NCBI RefSeq assembly: GCF_001619615.1
Contig: NZ_LQQP01000012.1
Coordinates: 186,001-250,000, forward strand
Length of the DNA stretch: 64,000 nucleotides
Reading direction: 5' to 3'
Source: Microbacterium sp. T32
GTDB lineage: Bacteria > Actinomycetota > Actinomycetes > Actinomycetales > Microbacteriaceae
Under the pieces are notes generated by a model. The model saw nothing but the letters and a program-made list of their open reading frames with translations, searched no databases and was not told the DNA's origin. Position 1 is the stretch's first letter; every line of letters begins with the position of its first letter. A program made the translations under genes and the position numbers. Positions 42,409 through 49,883 of the stretch are shown piece by piece.

Positions 42409-43322
42409 CGGGCCGGCCGCTTCTTGCGCGCGGCGGGCTTCTTGAGGGCGGCCTCGGCTTTCTGGGCGGCGAGGCGCGCCTGGGCGCGCTCGAGGCGGGT
42501 GGGCTTGGTCGAGAGCATGCCGAGCACCTCGGTCATCAGCAGCGCGAGGAACGGCATGAGGGCCGCCAGGGATGCGCCGGTGTATCTCTGCAGCGCGGGG
42601 GCGGCGCCGGGGGTGTCCTCCCAGACGTGGAAGAAGTTCGCCGCGGCCGAGATGCACGCGAGTCCCACGGCGGACACGGTGAGAATCCAGGTCGACTCGC
42701 CGCGGGCCTTGCGGGGGAACCGGGCGAGGGTGAGGACGATGAGGGCGACGTCGATCGACATCGGGACGAGGAAGCTGAGCAGCGCCGGCAGCAGCAGCCA
42801 TGCGCCGACGGCGGAGAGGCCCTGCCAGGAGATCGCGATCATCGCCAGGGCGACGACGGCGACCCCGATGTTGACCGCGTGGTAGAGCCACGGGGCGTCG
42901 CCGTTGAAGCGCGCGCCGGCGCCGGTCTTCGCGCGGCGGTGGGTCGGGGCCTCCTGTACCGGCGCAGCCGGTTCGCCGACGGTCTTCGTCGGGCGCTTGC
43001 GCGGAGCGCGCGGCTTCGCGACCTCGAGGAAGCCACCCTCGGCCGACGCGTTGCTGGGAACGCGGGAGGCGAGCTTCTGCAGGACCGGGCTCGCGGGGTC
43101 GTCCGGCGTCGACGTCTCGATGACGGCGGCCTTGGTGTCCGCGGGCTCGCGGTTCTGGACGATGGCCGTCGACGTCTCGACGGATGCCGCGCCGAGGGCT
43201 GCGAGGCTGGCGATCTCGTGCCAGCCGCGTTCGCCGTTGCCAACGATCGGCGGGGTGGTGCCGGTGTATCCGGTGGGCGTGGTGTCACGCGGGTCGAGCT
43301 GCGGGATGACGGGCAAACTCAT
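42405..43322 (-). CDS. four-helix membrane protein, DUF2637-like
   Basis: A 305-residue protein with a long cytoplasmic N-terminus (about 155 residues, Pro/Thr-rich then basic: PRAPRKRPTKTVG) and four helices. The core AISWQGLSAVGAWLLLPALL then VPMSIDVALIVLTLARFP resembles DUF2637 proteins of actinobacterial plasmids and phages. A Lys/Ala-rich C-terminus follows. Strong RBS GAGAGGAG. First gene of the long leftward operon. Confidence 0.68.
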   Translation of the reverse strand: MSLPVIPQLDPRDTTPTGYTGTTPPIVGNGERGWHEIASLAALGAASVETSTAIVQNREPADTKAAVIETSTPDDPASPVLQKLASRVPSNASAEGGFLEVAKPRAPRKRPTKTVGEPAAPVQEAPTHRRAKTGAGARFNGDAPWLYHAVNIGVAVVALAMIAISWQGLSAVGAWLLLPALLSFLVPMSIDVALIVLTLARFPRKARGESTWILTVSAVGLACISAAANFFHVWEDTPGAAPALQRYTGASLAALMPFLALLMTEVLGMLSTKPTRLERAQARLAAQKAEAALKKPAARKKRPAR

Positions 43323-43567
43323 GGTTCTCCTCTCGGCGGGCAGCGTGAAGCGCTGCGGGGGAGTGGTTCGGGGGTAGGCCGGCGCCTGGCGGGCCACGAG
43401 GGCTAAGTGGAGGCGTCGCGCCTGGCCATCCGACGCGCTCGCCCTCGTTGTTCTGTCGATGTCCACGCCCGCCAGGGCGTTCCGGGCCTCTTCTGACCTC
43501 GTGGGTTCTGAGGGACCTTCCGGCGATTTTGTGTGCTACCGGCCTTACACGTCTAACCCTAGCGGTC

Positions 43568-43580
43568 TTTTGCACGCTAA
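43568..43580 (-). promoter_or_regulatory. operator-like palindrome at the leftward operon promoter
   Basis: Plus-strand TTTTGCACGCTAA, with leftward GCGTGC exactly 10 bases from TAGGGT. Same architecture as the portal, connector and Sak4-like promoters. Confidence 0.58.
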
Positions 43581-43703
43581 TCGAGAGCGTTTCGACCGAT
43601 TTCTGCACCAGTTCCGGCGGTTTTTGAGACGCGGGGGAGGGGCCTGACGGCGCTCGAGGTGGCGGGAGGGAGCGAGGCGCTGCTGCATCAGTGAATTGGT
43701 CAA

Positions 43704-43741
43704 CCCCCGGCGCACTGAGAGAGGAGGCAGCGCGCCGGGGG
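43704..43741 (-). repeat. GC-rich hairpin in the leader
   Basis: Perfect 10-bp arms CCCCCGGCGC and GCGCCGGGGG with an 18-base purine-rich loop, about a dozen bases after TAGACT. It could be an attenuator or stabilise a small RNA. No U tract. Confidence 0.55.
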
Positions 43742-43805
43742 CCGTGGGGCGGAGTCTAGGCGGGGTTGGAGTCTTACACGTGTTCATAGACGAGCTCGCG
43801 ACCTG

Positions 43806-44210
43806 TCAGCCTACGCCCTGGAGCTCCACCGCGTACGAGTTGCTCGAAGGTGTGAAGGTGACGTGGCAGGAGTAGTTGGAGCGCAGCATCGCTCCAAAGC
43901 CGTTCTCGCTGTCGACGGTCCCGATGATCAGCCAGGGCCCGGCGTCGATCGCGGACTCGGTCGCAGCCGAGATGTCGCTGTGGAATTGAGCGGTGGACGG
44001 GGCCTTGAGGTAGGAGGAGACTGTCTGCTCGCACTGCTGAGCCGCGGTGTACTTGTTCGCCGACGGGGTGAAGCCGGCGAAGGCGCCGATGACGACTGCC
44101 GCGATGATGAGCAAGAGGCCACCGCCGAGGACGACGAGGCATCCTCCGCAGCCGACGCCCATACAGCCCGATCCTTTGGCGGGAGGCGCTGGAATTTCTG
44201 CAGTAGCCAC
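43806..44210 (-). CDS. single-pass membrane protein with extracytoplasmic domain
   Basis: A 134-residue protein: short N-terminus with a Cys/Gly-rich stretch (SGCMGVGCGGCLVVLGG), one membrane helix (LLLIIAAVVIGAFAGF), then an outer domain with two Cys (AAQQCEQTV and NYSCHVTF) and many Ser/Thr. GTG start 6 bases after TACCTT, so leaderless. It lies alone at the divergent control region, a place where lysogeny or superinfection-exclusion genes are common (inference). Confidence 0.65.
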   Translation of the reverse strand: MATAEIPAPPAKGSGCMGVGCGGCLVVLGGGLLLIIAAVVIGAFAGFTPSANKYTAAQQCEQTVSSYLKAPSTAQFHSDISAATESAIDAGPWLIIGTVDSENGFGAMLRSNYSCHVTFTPSSNSYAVELQGVG

Positions 44211-44269
44211 GGATGGAAGGTAGGGCCGCTGGGCGGCTGAGAGGTTTCCGGATGGTGAACGATGCGGGA

Positions 44270-44275
44270 TACACT
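44270..44275 (+). promoter_or_regulatory. TACACT promoter of the small HCWH gene
   Basis: TACACT is 7 bases before the ATG. It is divergent from TACCTT of the membrane protein gene 50 bases away. Confidence 0.45.
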
Positions 44276-44282
44276 TCGTGGC

Positions 44283-44453
44283 ATGGATGCCGTGGATGAG
44301 CTGCGAGCCCTCGCGCGAGAGGTGCAGGGAGCGAACGCTGGCCAGGTCCGCACGCATCGGGTGGGCTGCTGGAAGTGGCACGCGGAGTGCCTGGCGGAGA
44401 TGATCCTCGAGGTGACGAGCGACGAGGGCAGGGCGGCCCCAACGCAGCGCTGA
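44283..44453 (+). CDS. small Cys/His protein
   Basis: A 56-residue protein: helix MDAVDELRALAREVQGANA, then RVGCWKWHAECLAEM, a C-x3-H-x2-C cluster that could bind metal, and an acidic C-terminus. First rightward gene at the control region, probably leaderless. Candidate small regulator; no family recognised. Confidence 0.55.
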   Translation: MDAVDELRALAREVQGANAGQVRTHRVGCWKWHAECLAEMILEVTSDEGRAAPTQR

Positions 44454-44668
44454 GCGCCCCGAAATCGGGGGAGGGGTCGGCATCTGTGCGGGTGCAGCCC
44501 GGCGGTACCTTGCCCTGTTCTGGTGGGTCAGAATCTGAGTGGTTTCCTGGTCTGATCTGGCTATTTCGGTGTATCAGATGCCGCGTTCTGTGGTACACTT
44601 TAGGTACAGAGAGACCCCCGCACCGGGTGCAACCGGCCGGGGGCGTGACCACCTAGTGAATGGACTAG
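44454..44668 (+). promoter_or_regulatory. control region of the rightward arm
   Basis: Opens with a CCCCGAAATCGGGG hairpin just after the small gene. Then come three TCAGA/TCTGA elements (GTCAGAATCTGAGT, GTCTGATCTGG, TATCAGATGC), TACACT at 44594-44599, the pair GTAC repeated around it (TGGTACACTTTAGGTACAG), GCACCGGGTGC, and CTAGT-N6-ACTAG directly before the start codon. Reads like an early promoter with operators; no element is proven. Confidence 0.5.
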
Positions 44669-44671
44669 ATG

Positions 44672-45013
44672 ATGACTGTCATCGTACCCGATCGCCCGAT
44701 TCGCCTCAATGTGACCCATTCGGTTGAGCTGTCTCCCGAATGCCCGGTGCTGGTACGTGCACACGCCAGACGTCGCCCTACTCGCATCGCCGCTGAGTTG
44801 CGTGCTGAGCGTGAAGCAGAGTTGCGTAAGCGCATCCGCGACGCCCGCGAAGTGCTCACCCTGACGGAAATGACGAGCATGCCGAACGGGTACGCCGTCG
44901 CCGCCGTGAGGGCCGCGTGTATGGATTTGGCCTTATTCGTGTACGGTGTGCCCCGTGGCACCACCGAATCCCGTGCGCTCGTCGCGGCGTACGCGCCCGA
45001 ATGCGCGTACTGA
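44672..45013 (+). CDS. hypothetical protein, first gene of the rightward arm
   Basis: A 113-residue protein (MTVIVPDRPIRLNVTHSVEL) with a basic helical centre (RIAAELRAEREAELRKRIRD). Lower GC and different codon use from the head genes. An ATG one codon upstream overlaps. No Shine-Dalgarno: the CTAGT/ACTAG inverted repeat ends right at the start. Function unknown. Confidence 0.6.
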   Translation: MTVIVPDRPIRLNVTHSVELSPECPVLVRAHARRRPTRIAAELRAEREAELRKRIRDAREVLTLTEMTSMPNGYAVAAVRAACMDLALFVYGVPRGTTESRALVAAYAPECAY

Positions 45014-45014
45014 C

Positions 45015-45125
45015 ATGACCAACCGCGCCCCCATCATCCCCCGCACCGTCGGGGATTGGCTCGCCTGTCTGAGTGTCACCGTCCTACTGTGCATCGTCCC
45101 GCTCGCATGGCTCTATGGTGCCTGA
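45015..45125 (+). CDS. single-helix membrane miniprotein
   Basis: A 36-residue protein: MTNRAPIIPRTVGDWLA then the hydrophobic helix LSVTVLLCIVPLAWLYGA. Starts one base after the previous stop and overlaps the next start by 11 bases. Small, but position and hydrophobic pattern support it. Confidence 0.45.
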   Translation: MTNRAPIIPRTVGDWLACLSVTVLLCIVPLAWLYGA

Positions 45126-45297
45126 GCACACCGGCCCTTACGACGTCGAAATTTGGTTCGGCGTCGAGTGGGAACTACTCGCACAAGTCGATACCTACCT
45201 TGAAGCGAAACGCTGGCAACGCGTATCCGCAGCCTGGCGCACACGCGTCATCGAACGCGCTACCGGCCTCATCGTCTCGACTCACAAGCCCGAATAG
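45115..45297 (+). CDS. small hypothetical protein
   Basis: A 60-residue protein (MVPEHTGPYDVEIWFGVEWE) with WELLAQVDTYLEAKRWQRVS in the centre. Its TAG stop is the first half of the operator-like sequence TAGCACGCAA. Function unknown. Confidence 0.5.
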   Translation: MVPEHTGPYDVEIWFGVEWELLAQVDTYLEAKRWQRVSAAWRTRVIERATGLIVSTHKPE

Positions 45298-45304
45298 CAC
45301 GCAA
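45295..45304. promoter_or_regulatory. operator-like palindrome at a stop codon
   Basis: TAGCACGCAA; the TAG is also the stop of the preceding gene and the site lies 20 bases before the sliding-clamp gene. No -10 box at the promoter-type distance, so it could act on elongation. Confidence 0.5.
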
Positions 45305-45324
45305 CCGAACGAAGGAAACCGACC

Positions 45325-45987
45325 ATGACCATGACCACCGCGGCCCCCACCGTCACCGCAGCGCCCGCAATCGTCATCCCCCTCACCGCGGACCTCACCG
45401 CCGCATTCCGCGCCGTCCTGCCGTTCACGTCGAAAGACGACGTAACGCCCATCATCGGAGCGGTGAAAGTCACTCACCGCTACCTCATCGCAACCGATCG
45501 CTACGCCATCGCGCGATACGAGCACACCACCTACGACGAGAGTGTCGAGCGCCACGGCGAGGAAGGGCCGAGCGAACCGGACTTCGCCGTCCTCATCCCG
45601 CGCGACGTCGCCGAATGGATCGGCAAGCACAAGCCCACGAGCGGGCAGACGCTCACCGTCACCGCCGAAACCGTCACCATCGGGTGGACCGACTCAATCG
45701 AATCCTCGCGCGTACTCGTCCCCGTCGGCGGCAACTATCCGCCCGTCGAGCGACTGATCACCGACGCATCCGCCGAGGACGTGGAAATCTCCCCGTTCGC
45801 CATCGGAACCGACCGACTCGATCAACTCGTCAAGGCCGGTAAAGCCCTCGCCCGTGTCGTCGGCAAAAATGCCGGATGGCGCTTCCAACTTCCCGCGAGC
45901 ACGGGCACGCGCAAATGCCCGCCGATCCGCGCCACGCTCGGCGAGCGCATGGTGACCATGATTCAGCCCATGCTCAACGTCCGCTGA
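45325..45987 (+). CDS. sliding clamp (DnaN)-like protein
   Basis: A 220-residue protein resembling a shortened beta clamp. LTADLTAAFRAVLPF starts a clamp-like domain, GAVKVTHRYLIATDRYAIAR matches the strand with ATDGHRLA in DnaN, GGNYPPVERLI matches FPDYRRVIP, and the C-terminus MVTMIQPMLNVR matches the DnaN ending VMPMRL. Cellular clamps have three domains (about 370-380 residues); two fit here. Gives processivity to a polymerase. RBS GAAGGA. Confidence 0.72.
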   Translation: MTMTTAAPTVTAAPAIVIPLTADLTAAFRAVLPFTSKDDVTPIIGAVKVTHRYLIATDRYAIARYEHTTYDESVERHGEEGPSEPDFAVLIPRDVAEWIGKHKPTSGQTLTVTAETVTIGWTDSIESSRVLVPVGGNYPPVERLITDASAEDVEISPFAIGTDRLDQLVKAGKALARVVGKNAGWRFQLPASTGTRKCPPIRATLGERMVTMIQPMLNVR

Positions 45988-46057
45988 TCCCCACCGGCCT
46001 AGCTCGCACAGGCGGCACCGGCTCACGCCCGGACTAGGCCACGGTATCCGCCACCGA

Positions 46058-46067
46058 TAGCACGCAA
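46058..46067. promoter_or_regulatory. operator-like palindrome TAGCACGCAA
   Basis: Lies between the clamp gene and the next small gene, same orientation as the copies at 45295, 48540 and 60190. Confidence 0.5.
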
Positions 46068-46087
46068 CCCCAGACAGGAGATACCCC

Positions 46088-46222
46088 GTGAGCACCCCGA
46101 ACAACTCCCGCGACAACACGCGCACCCGCACGGCCCGACAGGCCACCCTCACCCGTCGCCGTGCGCGTGGCCTCAAGCACTCGCAGCCGGTCACGGCATC
46201 CGGTCGGCCCCGGTTCGCCTAG
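46088..46222 (+). CDS. basic miniprotein
   Basis: A 44-residue Arg/Thr-rich protein (RDNTRTRTARQATLTRRRAR) with AGGAG 7 bases before the GTG. Probably nucleic-acid binding by charge; no family recognised. Confidence 0.5.
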   Translation: MSTPNNSRDNTRTRTARQATLTRRRARGLKHSQPVTASGRPRFA

Positions 46223-46650
46223 GCCGACGACGCCCCGAACCTAACTAGTTCGGCCCTGCCGTGAACCGGTCCCCGACAGGCTCACCGGTAGACCGTGGAT
46301 ACATGCACTAGACGAATAGTACATATATACATTCATAGTCTTAGTGATTCTCAGATTCTCTCTTGTCCCGCGGAATTCCGCCTGTCCGAATACGTATTTT
46401 GCGAGCACGCCTCGAAAACCCCGTTCCGGACGCGAATACGGCTCAAAACCTTGCACCAGTGAGACGCACCAGGGATACGCAATCCCGGGACGAATCACCC
46501 CGCGAGACACCGTTTCCGCAGCCCTCGCGCCAAATACGCGCGAACGCACCGCACCACGTCGACGGCCCCCGCCTAACTATCTCCCCACCCCAGCACCACC
46601 CCGCGACACCCCCCACACACGCCCGCGTCACCCTCACAGAAAGGTCACCC
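46223..46650. other. 428-base non-coding region with an AT-rich island
   Basis: No supported gene. From about 46285 to 46370 the sequence is AT-rich (GAATAGTACATATATACATTC), unusual here. CGAATACG occurs twice (near 46388 and 46434), each followed by a TTTTG/CAAAA stretch. The last 100 bases are C/A-rich and lead into the next gene's RBS. Candidate for a promoter cluster or origin; evidence is composition only. Confidence 0.45.
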
Positions 46651-47037
46651 ATGACCACGACGCACACGCCCACACGGGACGAGAATAATGACCCCCAGGC
46701 CGTCGCCACTCAACGTGAGTGGTGGGCCGATGGGCACGTCATCTTTGCAGACAGTGCGGAGAACGCCCACGCTGAAGTCAAGCGACTTTACGAACACGAC
46801 GCCCAGAACGTGCGCCCCGCCCCGGCCCCCGGCGACGCGGTGACGTTCACGCTGCACGGAACCGACGAATACGCCGCCGAGTTCGACGGGCAGACGGTGA
46901 CGGTCATTCGTCCCCTCGACTCGAACAACCCCGCCGACAACCTCGACGAGGAAGTCGGCCCCATGTACCGGCTCCGAGCACTCGACGGGCGCGAGTTCGA
47001 CGCGTTCGCGGACGAGCTGACGGCGGTGACCCTGTGA
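46651..47037 (+). CDS. hypothetical protein
   Basis: A 128-residue protein (MTTTHTPTRDENNDPQAVAT). The second half is beta-rich (GDAVTFTLHGTDEYAAEFDG, TVTVIRPLDS) like a small barrel. Its last codons hold the ribosome-binding site of the next gene (GGCGGTGA). First of the long coupled gene chain. Confidence 0.6.
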   Translation: MTTTHTPTRDENNDPQAVATQREWWADGHVIFADSAENAHAEVKRLYEHDAQNVRPAPAPGDAVTFTLHGTDEYAAEFDGQTVTVIRPLDSNNPADNLDEEVGPMYRLRALDGREFDAFADELTAVTL

Positions 47038-47462
47038 CCGCCCCCGACCCGTCGCGCATCGTGTGCGAGTTCCGCGGCAAGATCACCACGATCGACGGCA
47101 CGCGCTACGTGCGGATCCCGGCGCTTACTGCCCGTCACGCTGTCACCGGCGACCGCTTTTACGTCACCGACGGAGCGGTGAAGGGCCGCGCCGAACTGCT
47201 GCACGTGAACGAACGTCTCGCGCCGCTCGACACGCCCCGGCTTACCCACGTAAGCGGCGAGTTCATCGCGACGATCCGCGTTGACCTCGGCACGCACAAG
47301 GCCTACCGGGAGGCGCAGGGGCACAAGGGCGCCGAAACCCGCGCGTGGTACGACACCCCGCGGGAAGAGCGCAGCGAAGGCCTGTTGGCGATGGAGGAGC
47401 GCGTGCACGCGGACGTGCTGGCCATCTTCGCCGCCCACGACACCGCGGCGGTGACCGCGTGA
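47034..47462 (+). CDS. hypothetical protein
   Basis: A 142-residue protein (VTAPDPSRIVCEFRGKITTI), starting beta-rich and ending in a helix. GTGA overlap with the upstream stop. C-terminus AAVTA encodes the downstream RBS. Function unknown. Confidence 0.6.
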   Translation: MTAPDPSRIVCEFRGKITTIDGTRYVRIPALTARHAVTGDRFYVTDGAVKGRAELLHVNERLAPLDTPRLTHVSGEFIATIRVDLGTHKAYREAQGHKGAETRAWYDTPREERSEGLLAMEERVHADVLAIFAAHDTAAVTA

Positions 47463-47935
47463 ACGCCCCCACTCTCGCCCCGAGCACCGCCCACCGCTAC
47501 GCCGTCACTCTCACCGTCGAAATGAGCACAGACGGCCCGCTCACCCTCGACGAGCTCGACGCATGGGCCGACGCCGTACAGGACGCCGCGAACGAACACG
47601 GCCACGTCGCGGACATGGGCAAGCCTCGCGCCGTGTTCATCCCCACCCGGTACGGCGTGACCACCGATTACGACTACACCGCCGAGCACAAGCGCCAGCG
47701 CCTCGAAGTGTGGTCCGGCCCGTGGTTCCACACCTGGGAGGGCGAGGCCTACTCGATCCCCCGGGGAGGCGGATTCATGGTCACCACGCACAACGGCGAC
47801 AAGGTGCGCGTCGCTTGCCCATCCCCGCGGGACGAAGTGAACTACCTCGAGGTAGACGCCGCCATTTCCGACGCGCTCAACGCCCACGAAGCCGCGCGCG
47901 GTTCGGTTCGCCTGGCATCGGTGGTGACGCGATGA
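47459..47935 (+). CDS. hypothetical protein
   Basis: A 158-residue protein (VNAPTLAPSTAHRYAVTLTV). The segment VEMSTDGPLTLDELDAWADA has an alpha/beta pattern and the middle is Trp/Tyr-rich (LEVWSGPWFHTWEGEAYSIP). GTGA overlap. Function unknown. Confidence 0.6.
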   Translation: MNAPTLAPSTAHRYAVTLTVEMSTDGPLTLDELDAWADAVQDAANEHGHVADMGKPRAVFIPTRYGVTTDYDYTAEHKRQRLEVWSGPWFHTWEGEAYSIPRGGGFMVTTHNGDKVRVACPSPRDEVNYLEVDAAISDALNAHEAARGSVRLASVVTR

Positions 47936-48318
47936 CCGACACCCGCACCGTTTTTCATGACGGTTTCTGGCTCGATGAGGCATCGCTCATGCCCGAGCAC
48001 GTCGGGCAGCTCGTGATGATCGACCACTACGCGAAACGGCTGCACGGCCCGAAGGATGCGACCCGGCTCGACATGAATACCCACGTGGGGACGCTCGCCG
48101 GATTCGCTGAGGCGCGCGGGACCGCTGACTACGGCCCGACCGACCTAGGCTCGCAGCGGAACGAGAGCGGGATTTACACGCACACGGAGTACCCGGACAT
48201 TTCCGTTCACAGCGACAAGTTCGAGGTCACCGTTTTCCTCACGGACGGGCGAACGTTCACGATCAAGGAAGCAGATCCCGCCTACGTCCGCGTTTTCCGC
48301 CGCGAGGTGACCGCGTGA
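47932..48318 (+). CDS. hypothetical protein
   Basis: A 128-residue beta-rich protein (MTDTRTVFHDGFWLDEASLM; FEVTVFLTDGRTFTIKEADP). ATGA overlap upstream; the C-terminus REVTA encodes the RBS of the next gene. Confidence 0.6.
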   Translation: MTDTRTVFHDGFWLDEASLMPEHVGQLVMIDHYAKRLHGPKDATRLDMNTHVGTLAGFAEARGTADYGPTDLGSQRNESGIYTHTEYPDISVHSDKFEVTVFLTDGRTFTIKEADPAYVRVFRREVTA

Positions 48319-48542
48319 GCACGCACGCCCCCGCGCGCCCGGTCGGTTCGGTCAAGGTCCACGCGCTCCCGCCTTTCATGGCCGATCACGGCTACCCCGT
48401 GAGCGGTGACCTCATCGCCCGCGCCATTCACGACCCGCACCCGCAGAACGTGAGTGTCACGGGCCGCCCGCTCAACCGCGTGCCGTTCGGGGACATCCTT
48501 TGGCCGGCTGTCGCCGCCGCACCCCGCCCTGGACGCCGTTAG
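48315..48542 (+). CDS. hypothetical protein
   Basis: A 75-residue protein (VSTHAPARPVGSVKVHALPP). Its TAG stop is the first half of an operator-like site, as in two other genes of this arm. Ends the first coupled block. Confidence 0.55.
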   Translation: MSTHAPARPVGSVKVHALPPFMADHGYPVSGDLIARAIHDPHPQNVSVTGRPLNRVPFGDILWPAVAAAPRPGRR

Positions 48543-48549
48543 CACGCAA
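48540..48549. promoter_or_regulatory. operator-like palindrome TAGCACGCAA at a stop codon
   Basis: Overlaps the stop of the upstream gene and precedes an AT-rich promoter-like stretch. Confidence 0.5.
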
Positions 48550-48587
48550 TTTCGCCGCTCCCACTTGTGCGGCGTATCAACTTCCAT

Positions 48588-48612
48588 CAGACTATATACA
48601 CGTATACGGCCC
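48588..48612 (+). promoter_or_regulatory. AT-rich promoter-like stretch
   Basis: CAGACTATATACACGTATACGG carries overlapping -10-like hexamers (TATATA, TATACA, TATACG) about 30 bases before the next GTG. A similar ACACGTATATGG lies at 62253-62264. -35 box unclear. Confidence 0.45.
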
Positions 48613-48635
48613 CTGCCGAGATTGGACACCACACC

Positions 48636-48938
48636 GTGACCACGCACTACGCCCCCAGCGCCCGCGACACGTTCGCCCGCCGCCTCGTGGATCAGAACGC
48701 CACCATCGCCGCGGTCAAGCTCACCGTTCCCCAGCGCCGGGCGCTCGACATCGTCGCTGCCGACAACCGGCCCGGCGTCCCCATCCACCGGGGGAGCGTC
48801 CTCACCGATTCGATGTTCTCGAAGCTCGACGCGCTCGGCCTCGTCGTGGCCGACGCCGACCGGCTCCCGCACCGCGCGCGCCTCTCGCCGCTCGGCATGG
48901 CGTACACCCGCCGTGCCCCGAAGGGCGGGAAGCGGTGA
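48636..48938 (+). CDS. hypothetical winged-helix-like protein
   Basis: A 100-residue protein (VTTHYAPSARDTFARRLVDQ). VPQRRALDIVAADNRPGVPI then a strand-rich end (GLVVADADRLPHRARLSPLG) resembles the layout of small winged-helix DNA-binding domains; this is a weak pattern call. First gene after the AT-rich promoter. Confidence 0.5.
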   Translation: MTTHYAPSARDTFARRLVDQNATIAAVKLTVPQRRALDIVAADNRPGVPIHRGSVLTDSMFSKLDALGLVVADADRLPHRARLSPLGMAYTRRAPKGGKR

Positions 48939-49174
48939 ACATCGCCGCCGCCACCCCCAACCCCAGCCGCCGCCGCGTTCGCGTCATCCCGCGCCACCTG
49001 TTCCGCAGCGTCCCGCGCCGCGCCCGCTCCACGTTTTACGCGCCGGGGGAGCCTGTCCCCGCGCTCCCCGACGCCCCGCGCAACGCGGGCGCGGTCGGCA
49101 TCCTCGCCGCGCACCGTAGCGGCCTGCTCGAACACTTCGAGGACTTCGCTCTGTCGGGCGAACGTCTGGCCTGA
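48935..49174 (+). CDS. hypothetical basic protein
   Basis: A 79-residue protein (VNIAAATPNPSRRRVRVIPR) with a very Arg-rich N-terminal half and an acidic C-terminus (LLEHFEDFALSGERLA). GTGA overlap upstream. Function unknown. Confidence 0.55.
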   Translation: MNIAAATPNPSRRRVRVIPRHLFRSVPRRARSTFYAPGEPVPALPDAPRNAGAVGILAAHRSGLLEHFEDFALSGERLA

Positions 49175-49185
49175 AAGGAACCCCA

Positions 49186-49197
49186 TTAGCATGCAAA
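49186..49197. promoter_or_regulatory. operator-like palindrome TTAGCATGCAAA over a start codon
   Basis: The ATG of the next gene is inside the motif, so a bound protein would cover the start region. AAAGGAA lies just upstream as RBS. Confidence 0.5.
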
Positions 49198-49883
49198 CTC
49201 TGACCTACGGCGATTTCCTCACCCTCCCCAGCGTTCCCGGCGTCCTGTGGCGCGTGACCGACACGCGCAAGGTGGAGAAGGCCGGAAGCCCCTTCGAGGA
49301 CCGCGCCGAGCTTCGCCCCTACCGCCCCGGCCCGGACGCCGCGAACCCCACCGAGGGCGCGACCGCGTGGGACTACGACGAGCCGGTGAAGATCGGACGC
49401 GCCGAGCGCATCGGCGTCGAAATCACGCTGGGGATGCGCCCCGGCCCCTACGACCGCGCAAGCGGCACGCACGGCCCGAGCGCGTTTGGCGCGCACGCCA
49501 CCACCCGCAACTACGCCGCGCCGCTCACCGACGCGCAGCGCGCCACCCTCGAACGCGAGGCGGGCGACCCGTTCGCGTTCTCGTTCCACCTCCCACCGCT
49601 GACCGCCGAGGAGGTGCGCGCACGCGTCGCCGCGCTCATCGTGAGCGAATCCAACGCCCGCGAGGCCGCGCGCCTCACCATCGGCCACGCGCCCAACCTG
49701 TACCGGCTCGACAACGACCACAGCGGGCACAACCCCGTGCCGCTGATCCGGGACGCGTTCGACGGCCCCGCGGGCGCGGAAGCCCTCGCCGAAATCCTCG
49801 ACCGCGCGACCGCGGCCTACCGCGCCGCGCTGGCATCCAACCTCCGCACGTTCGGCGCACTCCCCGAGGGGGTCGCGCTGTGA
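49191..49883 (+). CDS. hypothetical protein
   Basis: A 230-residue protein (MQTLTYGDFLTLPSVPGVLW). The C-terminal part is helical (TAEEVRARVAALIVSESNAR). Largest gene of the small-gene block before the ATPase. RBS AAAGGAA. Function unknown. Confidence 0.6.
   Translation: MQTLTYGDFLTLPSVPGVLWRVTDTRKVEKAGSPFEDRAELRPYRPGPDAANPTEGATAWDYDEPVKIGRAERIGVEITLGMRPGPYDRASGTHGPSAFGAHATTRNYAAPLTDAQRATLEREAGDPFAFSFHLPPLTAEEVRARVAALIVSESNAREAARLTIGHAPNLYRLDNDHSGHNPVPLIRDAFDGPAGAEALAEILDRATAAYRAALASNLRTFGALPEGVAL

Larger units (their letters stand above)
43323..43805 (-). promoter_or_regulatory. 483-base promoter and leader region of the long leftward operon
   Basis: No convincing gene. Two leftward promoters can be seen. 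The first is TAGACT at 43758-43753, followed by a 10-bp hairpin CCCCCGGCGC/GCGCCGGGGG (43704-43741) at the start of the transcript. The second is TTAGCGTGCAAAA (43580-43568), 10 bases upstream of TAGGGT (43561-43556). The 5' leader after the second is about 230 bases. Confidence 0.55.

Noticed and set aside
43545..43689. 47-codon basic frame (MQQRLAPSRHLERRQ) in the leader of the leftward operon
   Set aside because: It spans the operator-linked promoter and has no RBS or coupling; composition alone is not enough.
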